A stretch of DNA of 64,000 bases, taken from contig NC_029520.1 in the NCBI RefSeq assembly GCF_001577835.2, positions 52,635,483-52,699,482 on the forward strand, given 5' to 3'. The notes under the pieces are model-generated. The model saw nothing but the letters and a program-made list of their open reading frames with translations. It ran no database searches and was not told the DNA's origin. The DNA comes from Coturnix japonica. Lineage: Eukaryota; Chordata; Aves; Galliformes; Phasianidae. This document shows, piece by piece, positions 11,917 to 25,268 of this stretch. Positions within the stretch are counted from its first letter, which is position 1, and each line of letters begins with the position of its first letter. A program made the position numbers and the translations under genes.

Positions 11917-12156
11917 TCATAGAATCACAGACTGGATTGGGTTGGAAGGGACTTCAAGGATCACGAAGCTCCAACCCCCCACCACAGGCAGGGCCACCAA
12001 CCTCCACATTGATACCAGCCCAGGCTGCCCAGGGCCCCATCCAACCTGGCCTTGAACAGCTCCAGGGATGGACGGGGCATCCACAGCCTCTCTGGGCAGC
12101 TGTTCCAGCACCTCACCACTCTCACAGTAAAGAACTTCCCCTGACATCCAGTCTGA
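11917..12156 (-). mobile_element. CR1 fragment
   Basis: Begins tcatagaatcacagactgga and has ccacaggcagggccaccaac. A close relative lies at 42,189-42,440. Confidence 0.5.
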
Positions 12157-12783
12157 CACCCGTTAATGCACTGTGTTGAAGTGAGTGCCACAAACCCTTT
12201 GGGGATCTCAGAGATCTTTTCCATTGTTAAGGATTCAGTAATTGTAGGGATTTGGATCCAGACCAGGAGGAGGGCTGTGGGTGCCTTTGGAGACTGCTTT
12301 TAACCAACAGTTCCCATCCTGGCCAATGCTGTGATGCAGAGCACCCCCTGGAGCAGGATGTGATTTCAGGCAGCCTCGTTGCTGAGTGATGGGAGCTGCT
12401 GGTGCAAATGGCTTCGGGGTTTATTAGCTGAAGAATAAGGTACCAGGGGTCTCCATAGTGGGAGGCATTGCCTCGCAGAGGTTGTGTTAAATCTGCAGCA
12501 GCCATCTCACCCACAGCAGGTTTTGACCCACAAGCCTGGCATTGTCAGGGCTCTCAGCTCATTCCCCAAGTCTGAGCTAATTAGCTGGAGGGGATGGCCA
12601 CCAACCCCGGGAAATTGCCTTGGAAAGGATGGATAAATGGGGAGGAAGAGGCGGAGGAGCCGTGCTTCCCACGAGGCCACAAACAAAGTGCTGCTCTGTT
12701 CCCTTGCAGAACTGTGCTGGTGCTGCTCCCATCCCACGGGACGTGTGCCCATCGCAGCAGCCCTGCACGTGCTGATGGCTGAT

Positions 12784-12848
12784 AGGTTGAGAGTTGGACT
12801 GGGTGATCTTAGAGGGCTTTTCCAGCCTTTATGATACTATGATTCCAT
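12784..12848 (+). mobile_element. CR1 3' end
   Basis: ggttgagagttggactgggt ... gatactatgattcc. Confidence 0.5.
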
Positions 12849-14798
12849 GCCCAGCTCCCATCTGGCGCTGGGCTGCTCTCCTGCTTGGTGGTAAGCACTG
12901 CACGTGAGGCTTTGCTCTTTCTGGGTGCTGACCTCTCTGGGTTTTTCAGCTGGCCGCTGCCTCCAGCACATCTATGGGACTCTGGGGTCCTGGGCATGTT
13001 TTCTTGGTGAGAGGGAGGAGCTGAGGGTGAGGACACGAGCACAGGGAGGTCACGTCCCGCTGCAGCTCCCAAGTGACTCAGACAGCCTCTATCTCTACCT
13101 GTAAAACGGGCACAGCAGGATGGTTTTGGCTTCCTGGTGCTTTGCAAGGCTAAATTCCTTACCTGTGAGGAGTTCTGCACTGATTTCAGTAACTTTTGTT
13201 GATACTGAGACCTGGCACTCGTTGTAGCTCTGCAGCTCTCCCCTGAGCACCCAGGGCTCCCCCAGGGCAGCACTGGCACAGCAGCATTGGCTTCGTGCAA
13301 ATACTTTTGCCTTTGGTTGGGCAGGAGGTGTTGGGCTCATCCTGATGGGCAGGGCTGGGGCCCAGAGAGCACCGTGGTGCAGTGTGGGCTGTGCGGGATG
13401 CTGAGCACCCACTCTGAAGTTATTAATAAAATTCACAAATGCTCGGAGATCAAATCCCCGCGTCAGCTTGGCTCATCAATTCTTCAGCAACTTCTCTTTG
13501 CCAGCCCCTTTGAAGGGATTATTTAAATATGCGCAACGCTCTTCAGACATCCCATAAATAAATCTGTGTCATGAGGGGTCACGCCGCATCCGGCGTGCTT
13601 CTGGGCTGCAAATAGCACATCCGTGCTCCTGCCTGGTGGCTCCGCAGCCTGCATGCACGGCGCTTGTGCTGAACATCTCAGAGCAGATTAAATGCTTCAG
13701 CAGCAGGAGGAGAAGAAAACATGGAGAGCTGGGGGTGCCCCATCCCTGGAGGTGCCCGAGGATGTGGATGAGTCCTGGGTGGCTGAACTGGGGGGGTACC
13801 CAGTCTATGGCAGGGGTTGGAGCTGGATGGTCTTTGAGATCCCTTCCAACCTAAGCACTCTGTGATTCTGTGAACCCTATGGGCTTTTTTCCCTTGACTT
13901 TTTTCCTCTTTGGCCATGCCTGCTTACTGCAGAAGGAAAGCACTAAAGCCATGCTACCATTTCACCAAGTCATAGAGAGGCTGAAGCCCTCTGGATCCTT
14001 TTGGCCCAAACCTGCCCCAGCAGGGACACCCAGAGCTGTTCCCAACCAGTCCAGGTTACCTCTGACCATCTCCAAGGAGGAGATTCCACAACCTCTCCGC
14101 TCCCCGTGCCAGAGTTTTGTGACATCTTTCCCATATGGAGGTGGAATTGATGGAGGGGTGGATGGAGCCAATGATGAAACCCGTCCAAGAGGCTGATGAC
14201 AGCTGGGAGGTGCTGACCCTGCCAACGTGCAGATGGATGCAATGAACCAAACCCGTGTCCCACTGCCACAACAGCGGGTCACAAGGAAGCAGCAGCACTT
14301 GGGGGCAGTAGCACAGCTGCACTTGGCCTCTCCTCCTCCACAAGGATGAGCTCAGCTCGTTTTCTTTTACAAGATAAAAGAAAAGAAGGAAAAAAACCCA
14401 AAGAGGCAAAGCAAACACCTCGGCCTTTGTTTGGGCAGCAAACAGCCGCAGCCCACTCAGATGGAATTTATTTTGCGCTCGGTAATTCAATCCATTTGGG
14501 CTCAGGATGTGGCTGGGAGAGCTGAGCCAAAAAATGCAAGTTTAAAGCAACTCAGTTTTCTGCTGTGTATACAGTTGGGTTCGGGTTTGGCCAAGGCGAG
14601 AAGTTTCCATGGTTTTTTTGCAATTTCTGTTGTAGCAACGAAGTCCTTGTGCAATGATGGGGCTGGAACTGTGACCGGAGAGAGGGGCTCAAGAGGAATG
14701 GACTCACGTGGTCTCAGCGTAATGGGATGAAACACGTTCTCTTTGCTGAAGAGTCCTTTTTGCTGCCATCGGCATTTATCAGCATGGCGAGGGCTGGG
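12849..14798. other. Intergenic sequence
   Basis: No gene recognised. Apart from the CR1 at 13.8 kb, a small CR1-like piece (gaccatctccaaggaggaga) lies at about 14,062-14,110. Confidence 0.5.
13735..13872 (+). mobile_element. CR1 fragment
   Basis: gccccatccctggaggtgcc ... cccttccaacctaagcactc, then tgtgattctgtga. Confidence 0.5.
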
Positions 14799-15003
14799 AA
14801 TAACTGAATGATTGGAGTTGGAAGGGACCTCAAAGATCATCCAGTTCCAAGCCCTACTGTGGCCTTGGGCACCTCCAGGGATGGACACTCACAGCTCTGG
14901 GCAGTTCTGGGCCTCACCGCCCTCTGGGTAGAGAATTCCCCCCTCACATCTAACCCAAATCTCCTCTCATAGTTTAAAGCCATTCCCCCTTGTCCTGCCT
15001 GGT
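14799..15003 (-). mobile_element. CR1 fragment
   Basis: aactgaatgattggagttgg ... cattcccccttgtcctg, running further into the CR1 body than most copies here. Confidence 0.5.
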
Positions 15004-15069
15004 CACAGCCACCACCACCTCCATGGCCGTGTGTCCATCTCCTGTAACAGAACATCCGCAGGCTGGCCC

Positions 15070-15203
15070 CTAAACTGTTAACACATTAATTACGAGAAGA
15101 AAGAGGAGTCAGTCCCATTAAGCTCACCATCTGTTTTAATTACCCGCTAATGCTCACAGAAAGCTTTGTACACACTCTAATTGCATAATTAAAACGAGCT
15201 GTT
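15070..15203. promoter_or_regulatory. Possible conserved non-coding element, homeodomain-type motifs
   Basis: AT-rich run with GTTAACACATTAATTACG, ttttaattaccc and tctaattgcataattaaaac in about 130 bases of otherwise GC-rich sequence. The dense TAATTA cores and absence of repeats resemble vertebrate developmental enhancers. Confidence 0.5.
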
Positions 15204-15788
15204 GGGAGATAGATGGCATGGAGATGGCTGGGGTGAGGGACGCGTCCTTGCTCCTCTTGCAGCAGCATCCTAATTAAGAGGGAGCAGTAAAGTGGCTCCT
15301 TTTGGGGCTGAGTGTAGCAAATCACTGCACTTTCAGCCCAAATCCAGGCTGTGGATCCCATCAGTAGTAGAAGAACTTCTTCGCTTTGTTCGTTGTGTTG
15401 TTCTTTCTCCTTACAGCTCTTTTTTCCCACACCACAAACCCACTGGATGGATTAACTCAACGCATTTCTCCATTAAACCTCTGATCTGTGCTGAGAAAAC
15501 ACGATGAAGTCATTGAGAGTCCCGAAAACAGGAAGGAGTCCGCCCTCCTTGGAGCACTCGGAGGGAGCCCTGCAGCCAGGAGGAGGCCCAGAGAACAAAT
15601 GTTTGTGGGCAAAACCTGACTCCTGCAATCTGCCCGCATGGATTGGGCTGCTGGTGAGTTCATGACATGCGATGCACTGGGACATAATTAGGGAATAACT
15701 CGCTGCAGAGGCTCTGCTTCAGCACAGCTGTCATGGGAGGGCTTTGCCCTACACCGTGCCTGACAGCTCCTACAGGCTGCTCTTTGGC

Positions 15789-15862
15789 CATAGAATGATC
15801 CTAATATCCAACCCAAACCTTCCCTGGAGCAATTAAAGGCCGTGACCACTCAGCCTATCCAT
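15789..15862 (-). mobile_element. Rearranged CR1 piece
   Basis: The terminal catagaatgat is joined directly to cctaatatccaacccaaacc, so the usual segment between them is missing. Confidence 0.5.
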
Positions 15863-16619
15863 GCTGTCCATATGCATCCAAGAGAGCCAAGGTCTAGATC
15901 CACACTGTCCTGGTGTAGGAGGTTTGCTGTCTCTGTGGAGCTACTGCCACAGGGATCAGAATCAGGATTGGGCACAGATTTCCCCCAGAACAGTTGAGGA
16001 AGCTGTTGTGGCAAAGGGGAGAGCTTAGTGTGCAATAGCACACAGTCCTGCAGTGCCCAGAGCTCCTGGACATCCCCCACGTGCATCCCTGTGTGCTGCA
16101 GATCTATGGGCAGATTTCCTGAGAGCAGTGCTTCTCTTTGTGCCACTTTTGGGGCTCTGGGATGCGCTTGGAAGTGAGAGGTACTTAGATGCTTACTGAA
16201 GCATCACAGGTGGTGGCTGCTCCCCAAGGCAGCCACTGAACCCCAAAACAAAAGCCTCTGGGTGAGCCAATGGGATGCTCCTGCAGCAGCACACAGCTTC
16301 CATTGATTTTCCCCATTCTGGGCTCCTTTGCCCATATGTCTGTCAGAAATCTGCAAGCCTGGGTGCAGGCAGAAAATCCCACGAGTGGCTTCAATCTGCT
16401 GTATTTGGGCTTGGGAGAAAAAGGACAGAAAATCAGGATGCAGATTTCATCTTTTTCTAACTCCTCTTATGTGTATATTGAAATTAATTCAGCTCGGCGT
16501 TGGAGTGAAATGGTTGACAGCTTTTTCTTTAGAACATACTGAAAATAGGACTTTTTGGCTAACCCCAAACTCTCAGAGACATTCAGCCTGCAGTCTGTCA
16601 AACCATTTCACCCCATGGG

Positions 16620-16730
16620 TCACAATCCTAGAATGGCCCGGGTTGAAAAGGACCACAGTGATCATCCATTTCAACCCCCCGCCATGGGCAGGGCTGCCAG
16701 CCAGCAGACCGGGCTGCCCAGAGCCATGAA
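16620..16730 (-). mobile_element. CR1 fragment
   Basis: tcacaatcctagaatggccc, then catgggcagggctgccagcc. Confidence 0.5.
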
Positions 16731-19700
16731 GCATCTTCTAGAAAGCATCTCTTCCTTATGGAGTAGGTTCTGTTGGGAAGGTCCACCAGCAGCATCTAGA
16801 ATGTAATTCAGAGCCCGTGGGGTCCTTTAGCCATGCATGAGCAACACTTGGCCTGCAGAAGGATGCATGTCTGGGAGCTGTGCATAGGAACAGATGTCCA
16901 GGGCTTTGTGTAGATGAAACACCACAGCAATATGGATCCTCTTGGGGTAGAGGCGAACCCAAGAAGCTGGGAGGCTGCTGGCACAGGCCAGCATGCTTTA
17001 GAGTTCTAAAGCCATTTCTGTGGGCTTTTTATTTCTCATTTTTTAACAAAACACTGAGAAATGCCTTGTCTGGGCCCGCCCAGAGCAGCTCATGGGACCT
17101 GCACAGAGCTGATGCTGCTGGCGTCGGGCGAGCTCTGCCTTTGTGCACGATCTGCCTTCCCACGGCGGCTGGCTGCCAAGCAGAAAGAGCTGTTTGTTTG
17201 CAAGCAGTGAGCTCTGTGCAGGAGAACACCCAAACGAAAGGAAAAACGCCCAAACGAAGCATTTCAGCACCAAATTCTGCCCACCCTCCCCAGCACTGCT
17301 CTGCTCCATCATGCTGCGTGTTCCTGCCGTGCTCAGTCCATTCGTGGTGGTGACGTCTCCTTTGTGCGTGGGCACATTGTCACCTGGCAGTGCCTTGGGC
17401 ATGGCAGGGCCACCAGATCCAGTGGCTGCATCCTGTGCTCTGTTGGACCCTCCAGCATCCCAAAACTATGGGTGAAGGAGTGGGTCCCCCATCCCTGCAA
17501 GGACCCAAAGTCATTCTGGGGCCCTGGGAGGCTGGAGCTGGTGGGGGGCAGCCAGCCCACAACAGAGGTGGAACTTTAAGGTCCCTTCCAACCCAATCAT
17601 TCTGTGATCCAAATTCTCCATCCCTATGGCATGCACACACCACACTGTGCAGCTTGAAGGAGGAGCAATGTAATAAACCCTTTGAAAAGCCATATTTCAA
17701 GTTAACTAACCTTTTCGGATGCTCCAGAACAGCCCATACTGGGCTGGGCTGAGCTGGAGGCTTGGAAGGGAAGCGTGGGGCTGCCCCTGCTCCGTCCGAA
17801 CCGGTCGGCTGAGTCATCCCCTGAGTTCATACCTGGCACCGGCCCTGCCGGATGGGAGCATGGGGACAGCTGGGGCTGTGCTGGTGGGATGATGCAGGCA
17901 GCAAGGAGAGGCAATGCCAAGGGTGGAAAGGGCATCAGGACATCAGGTGGGAACACAGTGGGATGGGAAGGAGGGGACCACGTGGTGCTCCAGAAATCTT
18001 GTCCACAAAGATCTCCATGTGTCCTGCTTGCTTTGAGGTCCCTCCCAACCCCATACTGTGCATGAAGGGATGGGGAGCACCCACACAATGTGCTCACTGG
18101 GCTCCATGGGGCTGCCAGCCCCCTCCATGCTGCTGTCCCTCCTCACAGGGAACGCCTCCTGCCCCGCTGGCTGACTCCCAGGGCTCCATTAAGAAGGCAA
18201 AACGGGTTTAATTAGGGATGCTGGCAAGCTGGCCATAGGGCAAGGCGCTGGTGGGGCTCAAGGGAAGGTTTATCAGCTCATGTTGTGGAATGTCTGAGGA
18301 TCTATTAGCCAAATGCCATCTAATAAGCAAATAAATATCTGCAAATCAACTGCAGCTCTGACGAGTTCCTGCACTTTCCCATTGCCCTGGAGCTGCTCAC
18401 AGTACTGAGGTTGGGTAACTCCTGTTGCCTCTGCTTCAAACCGGTGCTGCTGTGCGAGGAGCAGCCTGCAGGAGCTGTGGGAGGAAGGGGAGCAGCTCTG
18501 TGCCCATTGCAATGGGGATCATCCCGACCCCTCAGACCCACAGCGTGAGCTCCAGACAACATTCATCTTCTCAGGAAGTTGTGCTGTTGTCCCCAGGTCT
18601 GCACTGTCCCCGTCCCTGTTGGATGTGGTGATCTTGGAGGTCTTTTCCAACAGAACAACTATGATTTCCCAGCTGTGGCTTTGCAGTAATTCCCAGATAG
18701 AAGATAAAAGATTTCTGACCTTTCCATGGTGCAAAGCCACACAAGCCCCCAGCAGCACCGCTCTGCTCCTCTGGGGCTGCTGGCTGGGCAGCAGCTTGCT
18801 GGGTTCTCCTCTCCCATCCTTAATCCTTTAATGTCAGCTTTATTGATGCTCCATAGAGCTCAGTTTTCAGCAGCAAGCTGAGGATTGCCATCCCTGCTTT
18901 CATGAAGACCAGATTACACACCTTGCAGGCAGGTGGGACTGGCAGCTGGCCCCTCTCCCCCTGCCCACCTGCCCTGACCTTCCTCTTTCTGATTTCCTTT
19001 CTTTCTGTGCTCACCAGCTGGCTCTGCGGTATGACCCACCTGCACAAAACCCCTTTGAAAGAGAAACACGTCACCCAGATGCAAAGATCCAGGTCCTGGT
19101 CAGGTATTGTGTTCCCTTGGGGGTTTTACATGGCTGAGGATGAGACTCTCCATTGCAAAGAGTGACACGGAGCAGGTTCCTCCAGGTAATTAGGTGGCTG
19201 CTTTCCTGCGCTTTCTCTGAAGGCAAAATTGCAACCTGCTGTACTCCATGCAAGTTGCTGGTGGGCTGTAGTGTTTGTAGGGATTATCAGCCTCCCTCTG
19301 CCCACCAGGACAGTCCTTCCCAGTATTCCTTCTCCTTGAAGGAATCCTGGTTATTTAGCACCAAAATGGGTTACAAGGATCTTCTGACACATCTGCAGTT
19401 CTATCCCTGTTGTGGGTTCTCCTCACAGGAGAGCTGGGAAGCTGGAAGCAGAGGGGGATTTGCTGCAGGTCTGGGCTCCCTGCTTTGCTCCAGCATCAGG
19501 TGAGGAGCCCCCACAGCAGCAAGAGCCTCCTAGGATGGAGCCATGGTGGGAGATGAGCCGGTGCTGGGAGAAACCCTCAGCCTCCTGCCCCAGGGAGGTT
19601 AATTACAGCCTCAGTGTGGAGCAGAGGGACCTTTGATGTGGGGAGCCTGGTGCAGGTATCTCCGGGAGGAGATGTCTCCCCGCTGTCTAGACTCCCTTTG

Positions 19701-20121
19701 CAACAAGGGCCAGCTCGCAGGGTGTGATTCAGCTCGTCTCGCAGCCTACATCCAAATCCCACCCAGGGTGACTCTTAATGAAGGAAACGATGACGAGGTG
19801 GAAGCCCCGATGGGAGCTGCAGGGCTGCAGGATGCGTCCAGATCCAGGCTGTGCCCCGGGCTCTGCATCACTCAGGGTGAAAGCAAGCCTTAATTGCAGC
19901 ATGAGTAGCAGCAGCATAGCCGCTGGCGGGTGGTCGGGTTGGTTGAAATCCATGGAGGGAGGTGGTGGCTTCATGCACTAAGATGCCAGCAGTGAGGAGG
20001 CCATGGATAATGTTCTGAATGCTGTCTGCGGGAAAGTCTATGAGCGTCTTGCATGCTTTGGTATGTGGAGCTGGTGTGGGCTCCCCATAGGCTGTTTGGA
20101 AAGTTCAAAGCCAGTTGGAGA
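16731..20121. other. Intergenic sequence with two CR1 pieces
   Basis: No gene recognised. Plus-strand CR1 3' ends lie at about 17,485-17,610 and 18,618-18,666. The rest is unique GC-rich sequence. Confidence 0.5.
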
Positions 20122-20225
20122 GTCATAGACTCATTCAGGTTGAAAAAGGCCTCTGAGATCCCCAACCCAACCCACCACACCCGCTGTCCATGTCCCTTAG
20201 TGCCACATCTCCATGGCTCTTGAAG
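20122..20225 (-). mobile_element. CR1 fragment
   Basis: gtcatagactcattcaggtt ... cccttagtgccacatctcc. Confidence 0.5.
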
Positions 20226-21607
20226 AGGTGGAAGGTGCCCATCCCATGCCTGGATGTGGGAAATGCACCCAACATGTGCTGATGTTGGTGGTGGCTCTCC
20301 AGCACCTCGGGCTGCTCCATCATCTCCTCCATGGCCAACACCACTCCAAGGCTTTGGAGGCCCCTTTGTTTTTCTGCAGCACTGGGGCAGGAGGATGGGG
20401 CACACCAAGAAAAGCAGGTTATACAGATCCCTTCCATGATGCCCAGCCTTTATGTGGGGAAACTGTTCCTTCTGTCCCCTATCCCACCCTTGGTTTAACC
20501 CAGACCCCGATTTCTGCCTCCCACCACTCTCTGCTCCCCTGAGGAAAAGCCATGTGAAATTTATCTCATCATCGTTCATTTAAATAAACCAATTAAGCAA
20601 TGCTCAGGAATCTCTGATCCAAGCCAGCCCGGCCGGCCAGCATTCCCGTGTTTCTACAGCACCTTCTCGCCCTGCTTGCCCTCACTTCAAAGCAACCCCG
20701 GCCTTGAAGCGCTTCGGCAAAGTATGTCAAGAGATCCGGGAAACAGGATTTAACGCTGGGGAAATCAGTAACCAAATGAGTTCTTGGCCAAACGGCTCCT
20801 CTTCTTGATCTTGGGAAAAGTGGTGTTTAAATTCTCTATCTCATGGTTTGAGACTCAGGAAATGTGATTGCGCATCTGTCATTATTTTACTCTTCTGTGT
20901 TGATTGCTCATCTTAAACAAACCGCATTCCTGCATCGCTTAGTAATCTCTGCTGTTCCCTTTCCTCTCCGAGGAGGCAAGTCCCAGCTTGACATCAATGT
21001 ACCTGCTGATCAGAGCTCCACTCTGAGCCAACCGGCCCATCCACGCAGTCCGTGGCCACGCGCAGCCCTCGCGCTGCCAGCCCCTTCCCTCCGCATTGCC
21101 CCATCTTGGTGGCACCCCTTTGCCATAACGCCTGCTCGGCCAAAGCACAGGAGGAGCTGTGATCCACACCTCGCTGAGACCCATGCGCTTCTTGGAAGGG
21201 CGCTCCGACCTTCCCCCATCCTCCTCCGAGCAGGTAAGAACACGCGTTTGGGAGTTGGATGCCACTCAAAGCAGGGCAGGTCCCTGCGAGCACAGCGCGG
21301 TTCCCAGGAGGAGGTGGAGAGCTCGGTGCAGTCCCACCACCCTGCAGCAGGACGGGGTCCCACCAGCTGAACCCGCTCTGAGTCGCCTATGGGGACACTG
21401 AGCCCTTCCTATGGCCATTTTGTCTTCCAGCCTTTCTGAGACAGCCCTGAGCTCGCCATGAAGCTGCTGAAGGAGCCCGGCTCATAGATGTTCCCAGCTG
21501 CAGGTAGGAAAGCACCGTGCATGCTTTTAACTGCAGGGAAGGGAAGGGTGGTGACAAGAGTGACCTGCTCCTGGGTTGCCATCTTAACATGCAATGGTGG
21601 CTTCAAG
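20226..21607. other. Intergenic unique sequence
   Basis: Nothing recognised. A short AT-rich patch (atttaaataaaccaattaag) lies at 20,578-20,600 and modest CpG content at 21.0-21.35 kb. Confidence 0.5.
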
Positions 21608-21768
21608 CCTTGAATGGTTGAACTTGATGGTCTGAGAGGTCTTTTCCAACCCAAATGACCCCACAATTCTACAGCTCTACAATTCTGTGATTTTATGATT
21701 CCATAGAGCATTAATCTGTGATTCTACAAATCTGAAATAATTCTACAATCTCACAACCCCACAGCCAT
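21608..21768 (+). mobile_element. CR1 3' end with expanded terminal repeat
   Basis: After ggtcttttccaacccaaatg the usual 2-4 ATTCTRTG units are replaced by about 100 bases of degenerate attctacaa/attctgtg units. Confidence 0.5.
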
Positions 21769-23491
21769 TAAGTTCTGGTGTTTGCGAATGCTTTTCCATG
21801 GAGAACTTTGAGGTGACCACAAGGTTGTTGTGTTTTGCCTCCTGATGAGGACTAGGTTGGCCAAGTGTTGGCTGTGCTACCTGTGTCCCATTGATGTGCC
21901 TGGGAACAGGGGATGTGCAGGGATGAGAGTGGGGTCCTGGGGATCTGGTGGGGATGGAGCCATCTCCAGAACCCCCACCCAGCTCTGGGGGAGAGGCTGT
22001 TTGGCTGAGATCAGCCAGTTTGGATCCCATATTGTTTGTGGTGTCTCTGATGGGGATTCCCAAAGCAGCACCAGGGTGGGTGGGTTGGAGGTAGGAGGGG
22101 AAAAAAGGGCAAAAAAAAAATGTGCCCAGTGAGTCACTGATGGGAGAAGGAGAGGAAAGAAAGGCCAGGGTGGTACCTGGGGAAGGCAGGGCCCACAGGC
22201 ACTGTCCATCTTGTGCCCCATCAGCTCCATTCCCATCCCTAGTACCTGGGCCCCTCCATTGGACCAGGGACCCCGGTGTTCCTTCAGGAGTTTCTGTCCT
22301 GTGTCCAGCCTAAGGATGGGGCTTGGGAGCACCTTGGGGCTTGCACAGAGCCAACCCCATGCAAATCCCTGCCTGGTGTGATGCTTGCACTCTGCTCACC
22401 CTCTGGAGCCACACAGGTTGGGATGAAGCCTGGTTCCATGCCGACACACATCACTTTGCTTGGCTGCTCCTTGCACACTTGTGCTTCTCTGGCTTGGTTG
22501 GAGTAGATGAGCTCTGCATGTCCCATGGATTGCTGGCACCCTCACAGCCTCCAGGTCTCCCCCTTTTTTCCTTTCCCTCAACACCCAGAGCAGATTGGTG
22601 TTTGCAGCATGGATCTTTGCCCTGGGTTCAGACAACAGCTGTCCTGCTGCTCACCTTGCAGCCTTCGCTGTGCCACCATCCATGGTCCTCCCAAAGTGTC
22701 CCACCCTCATGCACCCCCGGCCATCATAGCTTGTACCCATGGGACGTCCTTTTTTAAACAATTAAGAGCTTCCCCAGCTCATTTCCTTCCGTGCCCTCAC
22801 AGAGTAAATCAGCTTAATTACTCATCTTGGTGCGTAATTAATTTTCTCAACTTCTTTTGATAGCTCCTCCAAAGCAAGGGAAGAGCTGTCGCTGAGCCCC
22901 CCAGACCCATTTGCTCCTTTCTGCTGGGAGCAGCTCAGAGGGGTGGAAATATCCCCAAAACTGGGGCTGAGAAGGAGATGGGGCCGTTCTCCAGGAGGTT
23001 ATTCACCCCACGGATACATCCAACCCATGGATCCCATGCATTCCCTAGCAAGAACATGGGCGTGCAGCCCTAAATCCTGATCGGCCATTTTGTAGAGAGG
23101 GGTTTTTGAGGTTCTCCAGACTCAAAGATCAGCTTCATTTCCATCTCCGGGTCTTTGCTTTTAATAACAGGAGGGTCTGCTGTTGTTCGGTGGAGAGACG
23201 TTAATTACTGCTCTTACGAAAACGATGTAAATAGGGACTTGGGGAAGCAGCGAGGGTTATTAAGGCGAGGAGGCTGTAATTGCCGTGGTGCCCCTCCCTC
23301 CCCATCAGATCTCAGTGGAGGACCGGCTCAGCCAGTCGGGTGTCCCGGCCCTGGGTGTCACCTCCGGACCGACCCCACAGCGCTGCACAGCCTGGAAGTG
23401 GAGAGAGCATTGGCAAGCAAGAGGGTTTTCCTTGGGGAGAGCCTTTAGTGAGCTGCAAATGGAGGCAGCATAGCTTTGATTTTATTTAATA
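21769..23491. other. Intergenic sequence
   Basis: No gene recognised. Includes the AT-rich island at 22,745-22,865. Confidence 0.5.
22745..22865. promoter_or_regulatory. Possible conserved non-coding element
   Basis: Contains cttaattactcatc and cgtaattaattttctc within 120 unique AT-rich bases. Inference from composition and motif density only. Confidence 0.5.
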
Positions 23492-23768
23492 ATGGATGAA
23501 TGGACAAGGGGGAATGTTTGGAAATTGAGACAGGGGAGGTTTAGGTTGGATCTTAGGAGGAAGTTTTTCCCCCAGAGGGTGGTGACGCACTGGAACAGGT
23601 TGCCCAAGGAGGCTGTGGATGCCCCATCCCTGCAGGCATTCAAGGCCAGGCTGGATGTGGCTCTGGGCAGCCTGGGCTGCTGGTTGGTGACCCTGCACAC
23701 AGCAGGGGGTTGGGGCTGGATGAGCACTGTGGGTCTTTGCAATCCAGGCCATTCTATGGCTCTATGAA
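23492..23768 (+). mobile_element. CR1 fragment, young subfamily, longest copy
   Basis: Starts in the body at tggacaagggggaatgtttg and ends ccattctatggctctatga. It is the most complete of the young-subfamily members in the window. Confidence 0.5.
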
Positions 23769-23854
23769 TGATCTGTGCTGGCGTGGAGTGTGGGTTGTGT
23801 AAGAGATGAAAGATTTCAGCAACGCGTTGGCTGAAAATATTAAAATATTAAATT

Positions 23855-23873
23855 AAAAAAAAAAAAAAAAAAA
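23855..23873 (+). repeat. Poly(A) run, 19 A
   Basis: Homopolymer A after taaaatattaaatt; no element recognised upstream that would make it a retroposon tail. Confidence 0.5.
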
Positions 23874-25120
23874 GGAAACAAGTGAAGAACAAATGTAAGA
23901 AGTGGAAAACAAATCACTGCCAAAACCTCTGGGAATAGAGGAAAAATAAAATGAAAACAACCCAAAAATGTAACGGCAAACTTTGTGCAGATGGTGGGGC
24001 CATGGCATGTGTCGCTCTTGGGTGGTGTCCATTGGGCTCGTGGTCTTGTGTTACCCGTTGGGCTGCCCCAGGGTCAAGGCAATATGGGGCTGCCCATGGG
24101 ATTTGGCACTGTAGGGCTGTGGGGGGTGCTGGCACTGCTCCATCCCTTGCTGTAGGGTTGGTATGGGGTAGTGCAGTGGTGCACCAAGCATTGGGTGTTT
24201 GCTGTATATGGTCTGGGGAATGCAGCTCCCTCAAGTGCCCATGGAAACAGGCTGTTGTTTCTGGGGGGATAAAACAAGCAGCATCCAATTTGGGTGGAAA
24301 AAAACGCCTTTTGGTCAACCTCGGGATGGAATGCGAGGCTCCGGATGTGCTTGTTGGCTCTGCTGTTTGTGTTTGGGATCCTCGTGCTGATGGCAGTCTC
24401 CTCCCCTGCCTCTCACTGTGGAGGTTCTGGCTCTGCTGAGGGGGAATTTCCCACTGTGTCTGCAATCAGTCAGTGCTGGGGTGGAAATATGTGCCCCCTC
24501 CCTGCTTGGAGCCCACAGCTGTGGCTGTGGGGGGGCCCTCCAGCTCACTGCCTGCAAAGCATCCCATACTGTTTTGGGGCAGTTTGAGGATTTCCCCTCT
24601 CCCTTTGCTTGGGGGCAGTAGGGTGATGCTGAGTATCATCCCCCCCAGGTCCCACATTTGGCCATTGCAAGGAAGCAAAATGTCATTTTTTGGTCTTGTT
24701 TTGCATCTGGGGCCGGGGAGCCCCATGCTGCAGGAGGGATGTGGTGCTGCCATTTGGTCATTCTGTGAGTGATGAGCAGAGAGAAACACAGAGCAAGAAG
24801 GGCTGCAGGGGATGGAGGAGGGATGCTCGGTGGCTTTGCAAACAGCATGTCCCCAGGGCTGGCTTTGCTCTATTGCCATGCTCTGCTTTTGCGAGGTTTC
24901 ATCCCCAGGGAAGTGGCTTAGCTGTGTAGTAACCCACGTGCTCCCTAAAACCTGGGGCTCAGCTAAAAGCTGGCTGACAAAATGGGATTGGTGGAAAAAC
25001 TGTTTTTGCTCCAGCTGCTGCATGGTCCCATGGGGGATGGGGATGGGGAATGGTGATGGTGATTAGAATGGGAATGGGGATGAGGAGGGAAGATGCTGAT
25101 TTGTAATATTAATCACTGAG
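23874..25120. other. Intergenic sequence
   Basis: No gene recognised. Open frames on both strands here lack motifs. Confidence 0.5.
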
Positions 25121-25268
25121 TCATAGAATGGCCTGGGCTGCAAAGGCCCACAGTGCTCATCCAGCCCCAACCCCCTGCTGTGTGCAGGGTCACCAACCAG
25201 CAGCCCAGGCTGCCCAGAGCCACATCCAGCCTGGCCTTGAATGCCTGCAGGGATGGGGCATCCACAGC
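25121..25268 (-). mobile_element. CR1 fragment, young subfamily
   Basis: tcatagaatggcctgggctg, then caaaggcccacagtgctcat; signature gggtcaccaaccagcagccc present. Confidence 0.5.
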
